From: Candidatus Soleaferrea massiliensis AP7
GTDB lineage: Bacteria > Bacillota > Clostridia > Oscillospirales > Ruminococcaceae
Assembly: GCF_000820765.1 (NCBI RefSeq)
Contig: NZ_CCYH01000042.1
Span: forward strand, 1 to 34,973
Direction of reading: 5' to 3'
Length of the DNA: 34,973 bases
The notes beneath the pieces were generated by a model. That model had not been told where the DNA came from. It made no database searches and saw only the letters and a program-made list of their open reading frames with translations. The translations under genes and the position numbers were made by a program. Positions 1 to 7,735 of the stretch are shown one piece after another (position 1 is the stretch's first letter; each line of letters begins with the position of its first letter).

Positions 1-104
1 CTGATATCCCGCTTTCCCCTTCGGCCGTCTGCGGACGGCTTTGTGTAAGAATGTTTCTCCATCCGGAGAACACCGTAGGAGATTGCCCCACCGCCAGGTG
101 GTGT
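1..104 (+). repeat. Partial copy of the dispersed palindromic element (distal part)
   Basis: The first 42 bases match 6941-6980: the same CTGATATCCC start, then the hairpin GGCCGTCTGCGGACGGC. Positions 43-101 match the two tandem 68-bp units at 7063-7197 and end in the palindrome CCACC-GCCA-GGTGG (88-101). The copy starts before the window. It abuts the 3' end of thiF with only a few bases between, so it may also serve as transcript end structure. No coding potential is credible. Confidence 0.75.
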
Positions 105-107
105 CCT

Positions 108-929
108 TCATCGCTTTTCAGCGGCGGATGGTTCCTCTTTGCACAGGAGCCGCAGAATCATATTGGCCTGATGCCCTGCGCACACCATGACGCGGGGGGA
201 CATCAGGCCGTCGCCCGGTCTTGCTTCGCTGACGCCGTCCCCGCAGACATAGAGGTTCTCAAGCGGATGGCTTGTCCGAATCAGGTTGGCGTCATAAAGC
301 CCCGCCATGCCGGAGCCGGACACCACCTTGACGCCGGGCAGCTTTTCCAGGATCGCGCCAACCAGCATCGCCTTGCTTTCAGGATGATCCAGCGCTTCCG
401 CCACAATGGGATAACCCGCCAGAATGGTTGGAATGTTCTGCTCATCCAGCCGGATGTTCCGCGTTTTCACCTCGATGAACGGGTTGATCCGGCCGATCTG
501 TTCCTTCAGCGCGTCGACCTTGTACCGTCCCAGATGCTCGATAAAATAATGCTGCCGGTTCAGGTTGGTGGGCTCCACGATGTCGAAGTCGATCAGCAGC
601 AGCTTTCCAACGCCGCTGCGCGCAAGCGCGACGGCGATGTTGGAACCAAGGCCGCCGCAGCCGGCGATCGCGACCGCTCCTTCTTTAAGCATCCGATGCA
701 CATGCGGCGTATGCCGCGCGGCCATCAGGTATTCGAGCTCGTCCCGCTTCGGCAGTCTGCCTTTTCGGAACAGGACGACTTCATCCAGTTCCTGCAGGAT
801 AAGATCCCATGCGGCGGGATAGCCGTTAACAACGGCGGTGTCCGCGTCGGGGCAGAAGCGTTTTTTCAGGGACGCCGGCGTTTCGCCATAATCCACTTCA
901 ATGGGGCGGGCGTTCAGCACAATCTTCAT
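108..929 (-). CDS. thiF: ThiF-like adenylyltransferase (E1 fold) with N-terminal beta-grasp domain
   Basis: The 273-residue protein should adenylate the C-terminal glycine of the sulfur carrier ThiS with ATP, the first step of sulfur transfer for the thiamine thiazole ring in the cytoplasm. The ThiF/MoeB/E1 Rossmann core starts near residue 84 with the nucleotide loop AGCGGLGSN, followed by LLLIDFDIVEPTNLNRQ, which carries the conserved Asp and the Asn-Arg-Gln ATP-binding residues. The first 60 or so residues look like a second ubiquitin-like domain without a terminal Gly-Gly, as in the ThiS-like N-terminal fusions known in clostridial ThiF. No CxxC zinc motif is visible, fitting the short ThiF class. 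The ATG lies one base after the thiS stop, so the two are translationally coupled. An upstream in-frame extension exists but overlaps thiS and was not used. No other thiazole gene is visible. Confidence 0.9.
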   Translation of the reverse strand: MKIVLNARPIEVDYGETPASLKKRFCPDADTAVVNGYPAAWDLILQELDEVVLFRKGRLPKRDELEYLMAARHTPHVHRMLKEGAVAIAGCGGLGSNIAVALARSGVGKLLLIDFDIVEPTNLNRQHYFIEHLGRYKVDALKEQIGRINPFIEVKTRNIRLDEQNIPTILAGYPIVAEALDHPESKAMLVGAILEKLPGVKVVSGSGMAGLYDANLIRTSHPLENLYVCGDGVSEARPGDGLMSPRVMVCAGHQANMILRLLCKEEPSAAEKR

Positions 930-930
930 C

Positions 931-1125
931 CTATCCACCGCCCACAAAACCGACGATTTCGAGCCGGTCGGCATCCCGCAGCATGGTTTGCGCGTAAGCC
1001 GCCTTCGGCACGATATGGCCGGAAAGCTCGACCGCGACACAGCTGAGCTGATATCCCTGCTCCCGCAGGAACACTTCCAGGCTGCACGGCTGCGCAAGCT
1101 TCCATTCCTTTCCGTTGACTATCAT
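931..1125 (-). CDS. thiS: Sulfur carrier protein ThiS
   Basis: This 64-residue beta-grasp protein carries activated sulfur as a C-terminal thiocarboxylate for thiazole synthesis. It has the typical start (MIVNGKEW), the [12 protein letters not shown] core and the Gly-Gly terminus (FVGGG) that ThiF adenylates. The ATG follows a strong AAGGAGG site at about 7 bases. It is the first gene of the unit controlled by the TPP riboswitch and directly precedes thiF. Length and terminus are normal for ThiS. Confidence 0.93.
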   Translation of the reverse strand: MIVNGKEWKLAQPCSLEVFLREQGYQLSCVAVELSGHIVPKAAYAQTMLRDADRLEIVGFVGGG

Positions 1126-1155
1126 CTGTTTCCCTCCTTTTTTCTGGGGAAAAGT

Positions 1156-1191
1156 AAAAACGCTTTGTACCTGTCAGTACAAAGCGTTTTT
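1156..1191 (-). terminator. Riboswitch-controlled intrinsic terminator upstream of thiS
   Basis: A perfect 15-bp inverted repeat (AAAAACGCTTTGTAC and its complement, 6-base loop) is followed on the minus strand by TTTTTACTTTT. It lies between the TPP aptamer and thiS, the position expected of an expression platform that ends transcription when TPP is bound. Confidence 0.9.
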
Positions 1192-1237
1192 ATAAGTATT
1201 AAAGGATAGAAATAAAATCCAATGAAAACTCTTTCAA

Positions 1238-1320
1238 AAAACTCCCTACGCTGGTACTAACCAAACAGGTTCATGGGTTTAGGATATTTCCAATCTCAGC
1301 TTTATAAGCTCCCCAGTTTT
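1238..1320 (-). promoter_or_regulatory. TPP riboswitch (THI element) aptamer
   Basis: Read on the minus strand the segment holds the hallmark THI-box blocks in order: GGGGAGC, GCTGAGA, ACCC, TGAACCTG and CAGCGTAGGGA. The order and spacing match the TPP aptamer. A promoter lies immediately upstream and a terminator plus thiS downstream, so thiamine pyrophosphate should repress thiS-thiF by premature termination. Confidence 0.95.
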
Positions 1321-1329
1321 TACACCTTC

Positions 1330-1358
1330 AGTATAGCACGTTCGGGCAGAAAATGCAA
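1330..1358 (-). promoter_or_regulatory. Sigma-A promoter of thiS-thiF
   Basis: On the minus strand a -35 TTGCAT and a -10 TATACT are separated by exactly 17 bases. The predicted start falls a few bases before the TPP aptamer. Confidence 0.8.
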
Positions 1359-1585
1359 TCATTTTTGAAGATTTTCCCGGATATTTTGTTGATTATACGT
1401 TCTTTGTGTCAAACCGCGTGTGTTTCTCATCCCATGTTTTGTCTGTCCGGTTCGACCACACCGCCTTATACGGCGCCCTGCATTTTCAAAAACAGCTCAA
1501 ACAAGCCAGCCGGCTTTGTGAACGAAGCGCACGGATGGCCTGTGCATAAACAAGACGCTGGTTAATTTCAATTTCGCCTATCAAA
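1359..1585. other. Intergenic stretch, no gene seen
   Basis: This gap lies behind the aminotransferase and in front of the thiS promoter, so the minus-strand aminotransferase transcript should end here. The only candidate is a weak hairpin at about 1503-1517 (AAGCC-AGCC-GGCTT) followed on the minus strand by GTTT. No convincing terminator or ORF was found. Confidence 0.4.
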
Positions 1586-2752
1586 TCAGAGTGTCTGCAG
1601 AAAATGTTCGATGCGTTTGACCGCTTCGATGATGTGCGACGGCGAATAGGAGTATGAGACACGGATAAAGCCCTCGCCGCAGCCGCCGAACGCCGTGCCG
1701 GGCACAACCGCAACCTTCTCGGCATACAGCAGCTTTTCACAGAAATCCTCAGAGGACAGCCCGGTCGACTGGATGGACGGGAAGATGTAGAACGCACCCT
1801 CCGGTTCAAAACAGGTGAGTCCCAGCTTGTTGAAGCTGTCCACAATCAGCCGGCGGCGGATGTTGTATTCGTTCGCCATGCGGCGGATGTCGTCGTCACA
1901 GTTTTTGACCGCTTCGATGGCAGCATACTGGCTGGTCGTCGGCGCGGACATGATCGCAAACTGATGAATTTTGGTCATCTGCTGGATGACCGGCGCCGGT
2001 CCGCAGGCGTAGCCAAGCCGCCAGCCGGTCATCGCGTAGGATTTCGAAAAACCATTGACCAGGATGGTGCGTTCCTTCATGCCGTCCAGCGACGCGATTG
2101 AGACGTGATTGCCGTTATAGGTAAGCTCCGCGTAGATTTCATCCGACAGCACCATGATGTCGGTGCCGCGCAGCACCTCGGCGATCTCCTCCAGATGCTC
2201 CCGGCGCATGACCGCGCCGGTGGGATTGTTCGGAAACGGCAGGATCAGCAGCTTGGTCTTCGGCGTGATCTTCTCTTTGAGGGCTTGGGCGGTCAGCCGG
2301 AAATGATCTTCTGCTTTTGTCACGATCGGGACCGGGACCGCGTTGCACAGCTGTGCGACCGGCGTATAGGCGACAAAGCAGGGCTCCGGAATCAGAACCT
2401 CCTCGCCCTCGTTGACCAGCGCGCGGATGCACAGATCGATGGCTTCGGAGCCGCCGACCGTGATGACCACCTCGTTTTCCGGATGGTAATCGAGCGAAAA
2501 GCGGCGGTTCAGGTAATGGCAGATCTCCCGGCGCAGCTCCATTAAACCGGCGTTGGAGGTGTACCAGGTCTGGCTTTTTTCCAGCGATTCGATGCCCGCC
2601 TCACGGATACTCCAGGGCGTTTTGAAATCCGGTTCGCCGACGCCCAGCGAGATGACGCCGGTCATCTCATTCGCGATGTCGAAGAATTTACGGATGCCGG
2701 AGGGTTTGATCTCCTGCACTTTTTGGGACAACAGCCTGTTATAATCCATCAC
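1586..2752 (-). CDS. PLP-dependent class I/II aminotransferase (PatA/AspC-like)
   Basis: A fold-type I aminotransferase of about 388 residues that should move an amino group from an amino acid to a 2-oxo acid through pyridoxal phosphate in the cytoplasm. Visible landmarks are SLGVGEPDF near the N-terminus (substrate carboxylate region), NNPTGAV, SDEIYAEL (cofactor-binding Asp and Tyr) and the Schiff-base lysine in GFSKSYAMTGWRLGY at about residue 237. The substrate cannot be told from sequence; B. subtilis PatA (N-acetyl-LL-diaminopimelate aminotransferase) and aspartate aminotransferases are the nearest types. The start is either GTG at 2752 or ATG at 2749, both overlapping the end of the Lrp gene, with AGGGGG upstream. 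It forms a two-gene operon with that regulator. Confidence 0.88.
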   Translation of the reverse strand: MMDYNRLLSQKVQEIKPSGIRKFFDIANEMTGVISLGVGEPDFKTPWSIREAGIESLEKSQTWYTSNAGLMELRREICHYLNRRFSLDYHPENEVVITVGGSEAIDLCIRALVNEGEEVLIPEPCFVAYTPVAQLCNAVPVPIVTKAEDHFRLTAQALKEKITPKTKLLILPFPNNPTGAVMRREHLEEIAEVLRGTDIMVLSDEIYAELTYNGNHVSIASLDGMKERTILVNGFSKSYAMTGWRLGYACGPAPVIQQMTKIHQFAIMSAPTTSQYAAIEAVKNCDDDIRRMANEYNIRRRLIVDSFNKLGLTCFEPEGAFYIFPSIQSTGLSSEDFCEKLLYAEKVAVVPGTAFGGCGEGFIRVSYSYSPSHIIEAVKRIEHFLQTL

Positions 2753-3228
2753 AGCGATGCGTTCCCCCTTACATCGGTTTCCTCATCTTCTATAATAATA
2801 TTCTTTTCTTTATACTTTCTGAGCACAAACGACGTGGAGGTCGAGGTGACGCCGTCCATTGGAGACAGCTTCTGCGCGACAAACAAGGCGACATCCTTGA
2901 AGGTCTTGCCCGCTACAGTGATGGCAAGGTCATAGGTGCCGGAGACGAGATAGATCGTTTCGACCTCATCGAACATCATGATGCGCTTTGCGATTTCATC
3001 GAAGCCGAAATCCCGTTTCGGCAGCACGTTCAGCTCGATGCGCGCGACAACCCGCTCGGTGTCGATCTTCTCCCAATCGACCACCGGCTTGTAGCCGCGG
3101 ATCATACCGCTGCGTTCATACTGCTCGATCTGCTCGGCAACCTCCTTTTCAGAGATACCCAGCATGACCGCCAGCTGTTCGTTGGTGAAACGTGCGTTCT
3201 GCATCAGCAGTTTAAACAGATCGTCCAT
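2749..3228 (-). CDS. Lrp/AsnC family transcriptional regulator
   Basis: The 159-residue protein has an N-terminal winged helix-turn-helix (about residues 5-45: NEQLAVMLGISEKEVAEQI) followed by a RAM/ACT-like ligand and oligomerisation domain with the pattern MMFDEVETIYLVSGTYDLAITVAG. Lrp/AsnC proteins sense amino acids and control transport and metabolism genes. It overlaps the downstream aminotransferase by a few bases, a common pairing in Firmicutes, so it probably regulates that gene in response to its substrate or product. The ATG is preceded by AAAGGAG. An acidic tail after residue 145 is not part of the usual fold. Confidence 0.9.
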   Translation of the reverse strand: MDDLFKLLMQNARFTNEQLAVMLGISEKEVAEQIEQYERSGMIRGYKPVVDWEKIDTERVVARIELNVLPKRDFGFDEIAKRIMMFDEVETIYLVSGTYDLAITVAGKTFKDVALFVAQKLSPMDGVTSTSTSFVLRKYKEKNIIIEDEETDVRGNASL

Positions 3229-3267
3229 AACAATTCTCCTTTATATCGTGGTCGGCATTTGCCGCCG

Positions 3268-3296
3268 CTTATAGCATGCGGATATTCAAATGTCAG
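3268..3296 (-). promoter_or_regulatory. Sigma-A promoter of the lrp-aminotransferase operon
   Basis: On the minus strand CTGACA and TATAAG are separated by 17 bases, about 40 bases upstream of the Lrp start codon. Confidence 0.7.
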
Positions 3297-3630
3297 GCTT
3301 GTGAAAGCGAAGGATGGCAGCGGCGCCTTTTCATTCAGTGTATGCTGTCCGATGTGCGGCAGCCGCTCAGGACATGGAAACCAGCCCCTTCGGCCGCGGC
3401 AAATACCCCTTTACAGAACCGCAGCACGGCACCTTCATGAACCATACAAGTACAGGACTTCACTTCCCCAGACGAACGGATCGCCGCATGTCCCAAACCA
3501 TGCAGGGTGGGAATCCGCTCCCTGATACATCCGGCATACACAAAAACGCCATATCCACGCGGTTATATACCGCATCTCCGTGGATGCAGCCGCCGGTCAA
3601 CAGGCATTGTGCCTGCTGGACTGCACTTTA
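3297..3630. other. Intergenic stretch, no gene seen
   Basis: Short overlapping ORFs exist on both strands here, but none has a ribosome site, a recognisable domain or a consistent coding pattern. The minus-strand PHP gene should terminate here; no strong hairpin plus T-run was found. Confidence 0.4.
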
Positions 3631-4449
3631 TTATATCATGGTCAGCATTTTGGGGGAATGCTGCTTATAGAATGCAAAATATTGGAATCCGGCTTCCTTG
3701 GCGATGCCCATGCCGTCGCTGATGCCGGCTCCAAGGTCGGTGTGCCGGTGCGCGTCGGAGCCGATGGTGATCAGTTCCCCGCCAAGCTCCCGGTACCGCC
3801 TGACCAGCGCCGGAGAGGGAAGCGTCTGCCCAATTGGCTGGCGCAGGCCGGAGGTGTTGAGTTCCAGCGCCTTGCCGTTCTGGATCAGTGTCTTAAAAAT
3901 CTCATCGATCAGATCGTCAAAGCGGGAAAGCTCGACGGTGATTCCGGCTTCATGGATGTAGCGCAGCGGGTAGGTCAGATGCGCCAGGCTGTCAAACCGG
4001 TTCCACTTCGCCGTGTCGAGCACCTCGATAAAATAGCGTTCCAGTAAGGAATAGACCTCTTCCAGCGTCAGCTCGGCATAGTTGAGATAGTAGAAATCCT
4101 CTTCGTCGGTCAAATTGTGCACACTGGCCAGTACGAAGTCATAGGGGTTGCTTTCCAGCGCGGTTTCAGCGTTTTTGACCGCCTGCAGCGGCTGGCCGAT
4201 CTCGATGCCGTTGGTGATCTCGAGCTGTTTGCCGAACGCGGCCTTGGCCTTGCGCGTCTCAAAGAAGGACTGTGCGATCGATTTGTCGTACCGGTCCTTG
4301 TAGAAAGCATTGACCTCGCAGTGGTCGGTCATCGAGATGCCGGAGATACCGTATTTGATTGCGTTTTCACACATATAAATGATCGAACTGGTTCCGTCCG
4401 GGGAGTTGTCGCTGTGGGTGTGGCTGTCGAATATATTGCAGAATTCCAA
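3631..4449 (-). CDS. PHP-domain phosphoesterase, histidinol-phosphatase (HisJ)-like
   Basis: The protein has 272 residues from a TTG start chosen because AAGGAGG sits 7 bases before it and the PHP motif begins immediately after; an ATG 60 bases upstream lacks a ribosome site. PHP metal-binding motifs appear in order: FDSHTHSDNS (His10, His12), MTDHCE, NGIEIG, ASVHN, SLAHL and IGSDAH. HisJ enzymes of this family remove phosphate from L-histidinol phosphate using a trinuclear metal site, but other PHP proteins act on different phosphoesters and there are no his genes nearby, so the substrate is open. It is a single-gene unit with its own promoter. Confidence 0.82.
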   Translation of the reverse strand: MEFCNIFDSHTHSDNSPDGTSSIIYMCENAIKYGISGISMTDHCEVNAFYKDRYDKSIAQSFFETRKAKAAFGKQLEITNGIEIGQPLQAVKNAETALESNPYDFVLASVHNLTDEEDFYYLNYAELTLEEVYSLLERYFIEVLDTAKWNRFDSLAHLTYPLRYIHEAGITVELSRFDDLIDEIFKTLIQNGKALELNTSGLRQPIGQTLPSPALVRRYRELGGELITIGSDAHRHTDLGAGISDGMGIAKEAGFQYFAFYKQHSPKMLTMI

Positions 4450-4546
4450 AACCTTACCTCCTTGCCTTTTCAGTCCAAAATCAGACAAATGCGGTGAAGA
4501 CCGCATCAAACGGTGGTTGGAGCTTAAAAAGCGTCTAATCTATTTC

Positions 4547-4575
4547 ATTATAGCACCAAAGCACGGATTTTTACA
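4547..4575 (-). promoter_or_regulatory. Promoter of the PHP phosphatase gene
   Basis: On the minus strand the -10 is a perfect TATAAT with an extended TGC in front. A weak -35 (TGTAAA) lies 17 bases upstream. The leader to the TTG start is about 90 bases. Confidence 0.65.
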
Positions 4576-4861
4576 GTCCTTTGCACCAATTTTTCCAGAA
4601 GAATTTCAGAAAGCCCGCCTACATTGATAAATGCATAACAGCCCGAAAGAGAGGCCTTACGGTATATTCACCATTTGTTTATATGTGCGCCCAGAATTCC
4701 GCCTATAATAAAATGGAAAATAAGCATCTGCCGGCCTGCCTTTATTGTAGACCAAACCGGATGGATTATTTCAAGACAACTATAAAACTATAAAACGGGA
4801 AAATGGGAACGGGGTCGTCCGTGACGCCTTCCCCTGTCATCTGGAAAGGATGTGCATTGTT
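4576..4861. other. Divergent intergenic region before nadE
   Basis: The nadE promoter must lie here. A perfect TATAAT is present at 4704-4709 on the plus strand, but the -35 at the right distance is poor, and AT-rich TATAAA repeats follow at about 4781-4794. No gene or structured RNA was recognised. Confidence 0.4.
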
Positions 4862-6682
4862 ATGAACAGCATTGTCAGGGTTTGCTGTATCGCGAACCGG
4901 ACCGAACCGGCGAATCCGTTTGCCTGTTACGAGTATGTGCAGCGTGCCATCGACGAAGTCCGCAAGGCCAATGCGGATATCATCGTATTCCCGAAATATG
5001 CGCTTTCCTCCGCATCCTGCGGCAGCCTGTTCGGCAACGCGGCGCTGCTGGAAACCTGCAGGGTCAGCCTGGAACAGCTGGGCGCGGCCACCAAGGACAT
5101 CGGCGCCTATATCGTCATTGGGCTTCCGGTCAAGGTCGGTTCCAAGGTCATCAGCGCCTTTGCAGTGCTGCACCAGGGCTCGATTCTCGGATATATCCCG
5201 GAGGATGAGGAGGCGTTCTCTTACGGCCTGCCTGAGGAATTCCTGCCTGCCGATACGGTGTTCCGCTGCGGCAGCCTTCGCTTCTGCGTCGCGCCGCTCG
5301 ACCTGAACCGTTTGTACAGCGGCGTGCAGAGTTATCTGGACACCGGGTTTGACCTGATGGTTGTGCCGTCCTATCAGCCGGTGCATGCCGGGGACACCGC
5401 AAGGTGGAGCGAGTCGGCCAGGGTGCTGACCAGAGAGCTTGGATGCGCGGTGGCCATCTGCAACGGCGGCATATCCGACACCAGCTCTCCGCACATCTTC
5501 AAGGGCTATCATGCGGTCTATGAATGCGGCAGGCTGCTTGCCGGCAAACAGGGCGGCGTGCAGACCATCGTTTCGATGTGCGACCTGGACACCGATGTCA
5601 TCGGCGCGAGCAAGCAGTTCACCGGGTACCAGCCATCCTTTCATCATATCGACTGCAGCATTGACAAGCAGAAGCTCCTTCGGCCGGTTGAGAAGAATCC
5701 CTTCCTGCCGCTGGAAAATCCGACCGATTATCTGGATGAGCTGTTCGAGCTGCAGATTCTGTCTCTGGCAAACCGGCTGGAGAACACAGGGTTCAAAAAG
5801 ATTATTCTGGGCGTTTCAGGCGGATCGGATTCGACGCTGGCGCTGCTGGTGGCGGCCAAAGCGCTGGATATCCTGGGCCTGCCGCGCACCAACCTGATCG
5901 GCATCACGATGCCGGGCTTCGGCACAACCGACCGCACCTATTACAATGCGCTGAGCCTGCTGGATATCCTCGGATGCAGCCATCAGGACATCTCGATCAA
6001 GCAGAGCGTGATGCAGCATTTTGAGGACATCATGCACGATGTGTCCAACCACGACGCGACCTATGAGAACGCGCAGGCCCGCGAGCGGACGCAGATCCTT
6101 CTGGACCTTGCGAACAAGCATCACGGGCTGGTGCTGGGCACCGGGGACCTTTCGGAGGAGGCGCTTGGCTGGTGCACCTTCGGCGGCGACCAGCTGGCGA
6201 ACTACAACGTCAACACCTGCGTCACCAAGACGACCATCCGGCTGATGCTCGAGCACCTCAGCAACACGGCGCTGTTTGAGAACGCCCGGGAAATATTGGC
6301 CGATATCCTGCAGACGCCGGTCAGCCCGGAGCTGCTGCCGCCGGATGAGAGCGGAAACATTCATCAGAAAACAGAAGAGATCCTCGGCCCGTATGAGCTG
6401 CACGATTTTTTCCTGTACTACTTCATCAAATACGGTATGCGGCCGACCAAGGTGTATTACTACGCCTGCATCGCGTTTGCCGATGAGCTGGACCCGCAGT
6501 TCATCAGGCAGAAGCTGCAGCTGTTCTTAAAGCGGCTGTTCGGCGGTCAGTTCAAACGTTCCTGTGCGCCGGACAGCGCGGATATTACCGAGATGAGCCT
6601 TGCAAACGTCAAGTTCTACATCCCGTCGGACGCGAATGCGGATGCGTTTCTCAAGGAGCTGGAATCGACGGATTTCGCCTGA
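4862..6682 (+). CDS. nadE: NAD+ synthetase, two-domain form with apparently degenerate glutaminase domain
   Basis: The 606-residue protein should make NAD+ from deamido-NAD+, ATP and ammonia in the cytoplasm. An N-terminal nitrilase-fold domain (about 1-260) is followed by the synthetase domain with the ATP-pyrophosphatase loop SGGSDS at 319-324, then TYENAQARERTQ, GTGDLSEEALGW, NYNVN, EILGPYELHDFF and QFKRS, all intact. The glutaminase triad Glu-Lys-Cys of two-domain NadE is not visible: the Glu position reads FPK (Lys45), the Lys position reads IPE (Glu114), and the Cys position in the usual EICED motif reads VAPLD (Pro145). The enzyme probably uses free ammonia or a partner amidotransferase. 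Start: the second ATG at 4862, 11 bases after GGAAAGG; the ATG at 4850 is fused to that site. It is slightly shorter than typical family members. No neighbour gene belongs to NAD synthesis. Confidence 0.9.
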   Translation: MNSIVRVCCIANRTEPANPFACYEYVQRAIDEVRKANADIIVFPKYALSSASCGSLFGNAALLETCRVSLEQLGAATKDIGAYIVIGLPVKVGSKVISAFAVLHQGSILGYIPEDEEAFSYGLPEEFLPADTVFRCGSLRFCVAPLDLNRLYSGVQSYLDTGFDLMVVPSYQPVHAGDTARWSESARVLTRELGCAVAICNGGISDTSSPHIFKGYHAVYECGRLLAGKQGGVQTIVSMCDLDTDVIGASKQFTGYQPSFHHIDCSIDKQKLLRPVEKNPFLPLENPTDYLDELFELQILSLANRLENTGFKKIILGVSGGSDSTLALLVAAKALDILGLPRTNLIGITMPGFGTTDRTYYNALSLLDILGCSHQDISIKQSVMQHFEDIMHDVSNHDATYENAQARERTQILLDLANKHHGLVLGTGDLSEEALGWCTFGGDQLANYNVNTCVTKTTIRLMLEHLSNTALFENAREILADILQTPVSPELLPPDESGNIHQKTEEILGPYELHDFFLYYFIKYGMRPTKVYYYACIAFADELDPQFIRQKLQLFLKRLFGGQFKRSCAPDSADITEMSLANVKFYIPSDANADAFLKELESTDFA

Positions 6683-6743
6683 GCGGCGGGGGCTTGACAG
6701 ATTTCGCTTGCCAGCGGGGCGTTATGCCGCTGTGGAGCGGCGG

Positions 6744-7062
6744 TGTCAAGGTATCTGCTCAGATACCTTGACATGGTGGTTGTTGTACCACTGCAGCGCA
6801 GTGGCCTGGCTTTGTTTGCCAAGTGCCTTGGCATTGTGGCAGTTACTTCTTTGCCGGCCAAAGAAGTAACCAAGAAAGGCCGTTCAAGGGGGCCATGCAC
6901 GGTGCCGCTTATAGCCAAATGGCCCCCTTGAAAATCCCCTCTGATATCCCTTTATCCGCTTCGGCCGTCTGCGGACGGCTTTTGGATGAGGCTTTGTGTT
7001 GGGAATGGCTAGCAGCGGACATTTACGTTCCCTGCGACAGTCTTTACCGGTACCCCGATTCC
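6744..7062 (+). repeat. Third copy of the palindromic element (A-end and adjoining part)
   Basis: A row of perfect hairpins follows the nadE stop: TGTCAAGGTATCT and complement (6744-6773), CCACTGC/GCAGTGG (6788-6804), TGCCAAG/CTTGGCA (6817-6833), GTTACTTCTTTG/CAAAGAAGTAAC (6842-6870), a 14-bp stem TTCAAGGGGGCCAT and complement (6883-6932) and GCCGTC/GACGGC (6964-6979). The last four occur in the same order in the copy starting at 27729. A later block, GGCTAGCAGCGGAC (about 7007), also occurs in the inner part of the full-length copies. The B-end is absent. Confidence 0.85.
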
Positions 7063-7197
7063 CATAGCCACTGTGTAAATGATTTTCCGGCTGGAGAACA
7101 CCGTAAGCGATTGCCCCACTGCAGGTGGGTCATAGCTGCTGCGTAAATCATTCCTCAGTCGGGAACGCCGTAGGCGATTGCCCCACCGCCAGGTGGC
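7063..7197 (+). repeat. Two tandem 68-bp units
   Basis: Unit one starts CATAGCCACTGTGTAAAT at 7063 and unit two CATAGCTGCTGCGTAAAT at 7131. Both continue through a GGAGAACACCG or GGGAACGCCG block and GCGATTGCCCCAC, and end in a GC-rich palindrome (for example CCACC-GCCA-GGTGG at 7183-7196). A third single unit lies at 43-101. Arm sequences differ slightly but stay complementary. Confidence 0.75.
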
Positions 7198-7229
7198 GGG
7201 ATGTGAATGAACAGCGGTTTCAGAGAGGG

Positions 7230-7259
7230 TTGCGTTTCTTTGTCTGTATGTCGAATAAT
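7230..7259 (+). promoter_or_regulatory. Possible promoter of the ACT-UPF0210 pair
   Basis: TTGCGT and AATAAT are separated by 18 bases, about 150 bases before the ACT gene. This is only a moderate match; the leader also contains small GC-rich hairpins, for example TCCGGA-GACATA-TCCGGA near 7368-7385. Confidence 0.35.
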
Positions 7260-7412
7260 CCTTTTGTTTGGAATACGATATAACGCCTTTGAACAGGCTG
7301 ATCAAAGACAGATGGCGGTTTCGCGTGTCGTGTAAAACCGGCGGCAAAGCCGCAGAGGTGTGCTTCCGGAGACATATCCGGAGCAGAAATTATATTTTTG
7401 GAGGAATATCAT

Positions 7413-7682
7413 ATGCGAGCAGTATTAACAGTGATCGGAAAAGACATGGTGGGGATTCTGGCAAAGGTCAGCACCGCCTGCGCACAGTATCAGGCCAATA
7501 TCATCGATGTGAACCAGACCGTTATGCAGGACCTGTTTACCATGGTCATGCTCATCGACATCAGCAAGCTGAACTGTGAGTTCAGCGACTTCCAGGACAA
7601 GATGACCGAAATGGGTAAGGGGATGGAGATGGATATCCACTGTATGCATGAGAACATCTTCAATTCGATGCATACCATCTAA
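7413..7682 (+). CDS. ACT domain protein (UPF0237 family)
   Basis: The 89-residue protein is almost entirely one ACT domain: the start MRAVLTVIGKDMVGILAKVS matches the strand-helix of ACT proteins with a Gly at the ligand turn, followed by ANIIDVNQTVMQDLFTMVMLIDI. Small ACT proteins bind amino acids and act as sensors or regulatory subunits. The ATG at 7413 has GGAGG 8 bases upstream; an ATG 15 bases earlier lies on that site and was rejected. It lies 53 bases before the UPF0210 gene, a pairing conserved across Firmicutes, so the two products probably work together, but the reaction is unknown. Confidence 0.88.
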   Translation: MRAVLTVIGKDMVGILAKVSTACAQYQANIIDVNQTVMQDLFTMVMLIDISKLNCEFSDFQDKMTEMGKGMEMDIHCMHENIFNSMHTI

Positions 7683-7735
7683 CCATTTAAATAGGAAGAA
7701 TCATCCGAACATTATCTGGAGTGGAGGAAAAACGA

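Noticed and set aside
51..1046. 331-codon plus-strand frame over thiF
   Set aside because: Shadow of thiF and thiS, which are supported by family motifs, ribosome sites and the riboswitch.
3314..3670. 118-codon plus-strand ORF between the lrp and PHP genes
   Set aside because: No ribosome site, no domain, and it overlaps the end of the PHP gene.
4850..4861. Upstream ATG as nadE start
   Set aside because: It is fused to the GGAAAGG ribosome site; the ATG 12 bases later has proper spacing and matches the family N-terminus.
5285..5300. Cys142 of NadE as the catalytic cysteine
   Set aside because: It lies three residues before the expected place, and the surrounding Glu-Ile-Cys-Glu-Asp motif is missing; kept as a caveat because the alignment was done by eye.
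6744..7197. CRISPR array
   Set aside because: Repeats are palindromic modules of different kinds without uniform repeat-spacer periodicity, and no cas gene is present.
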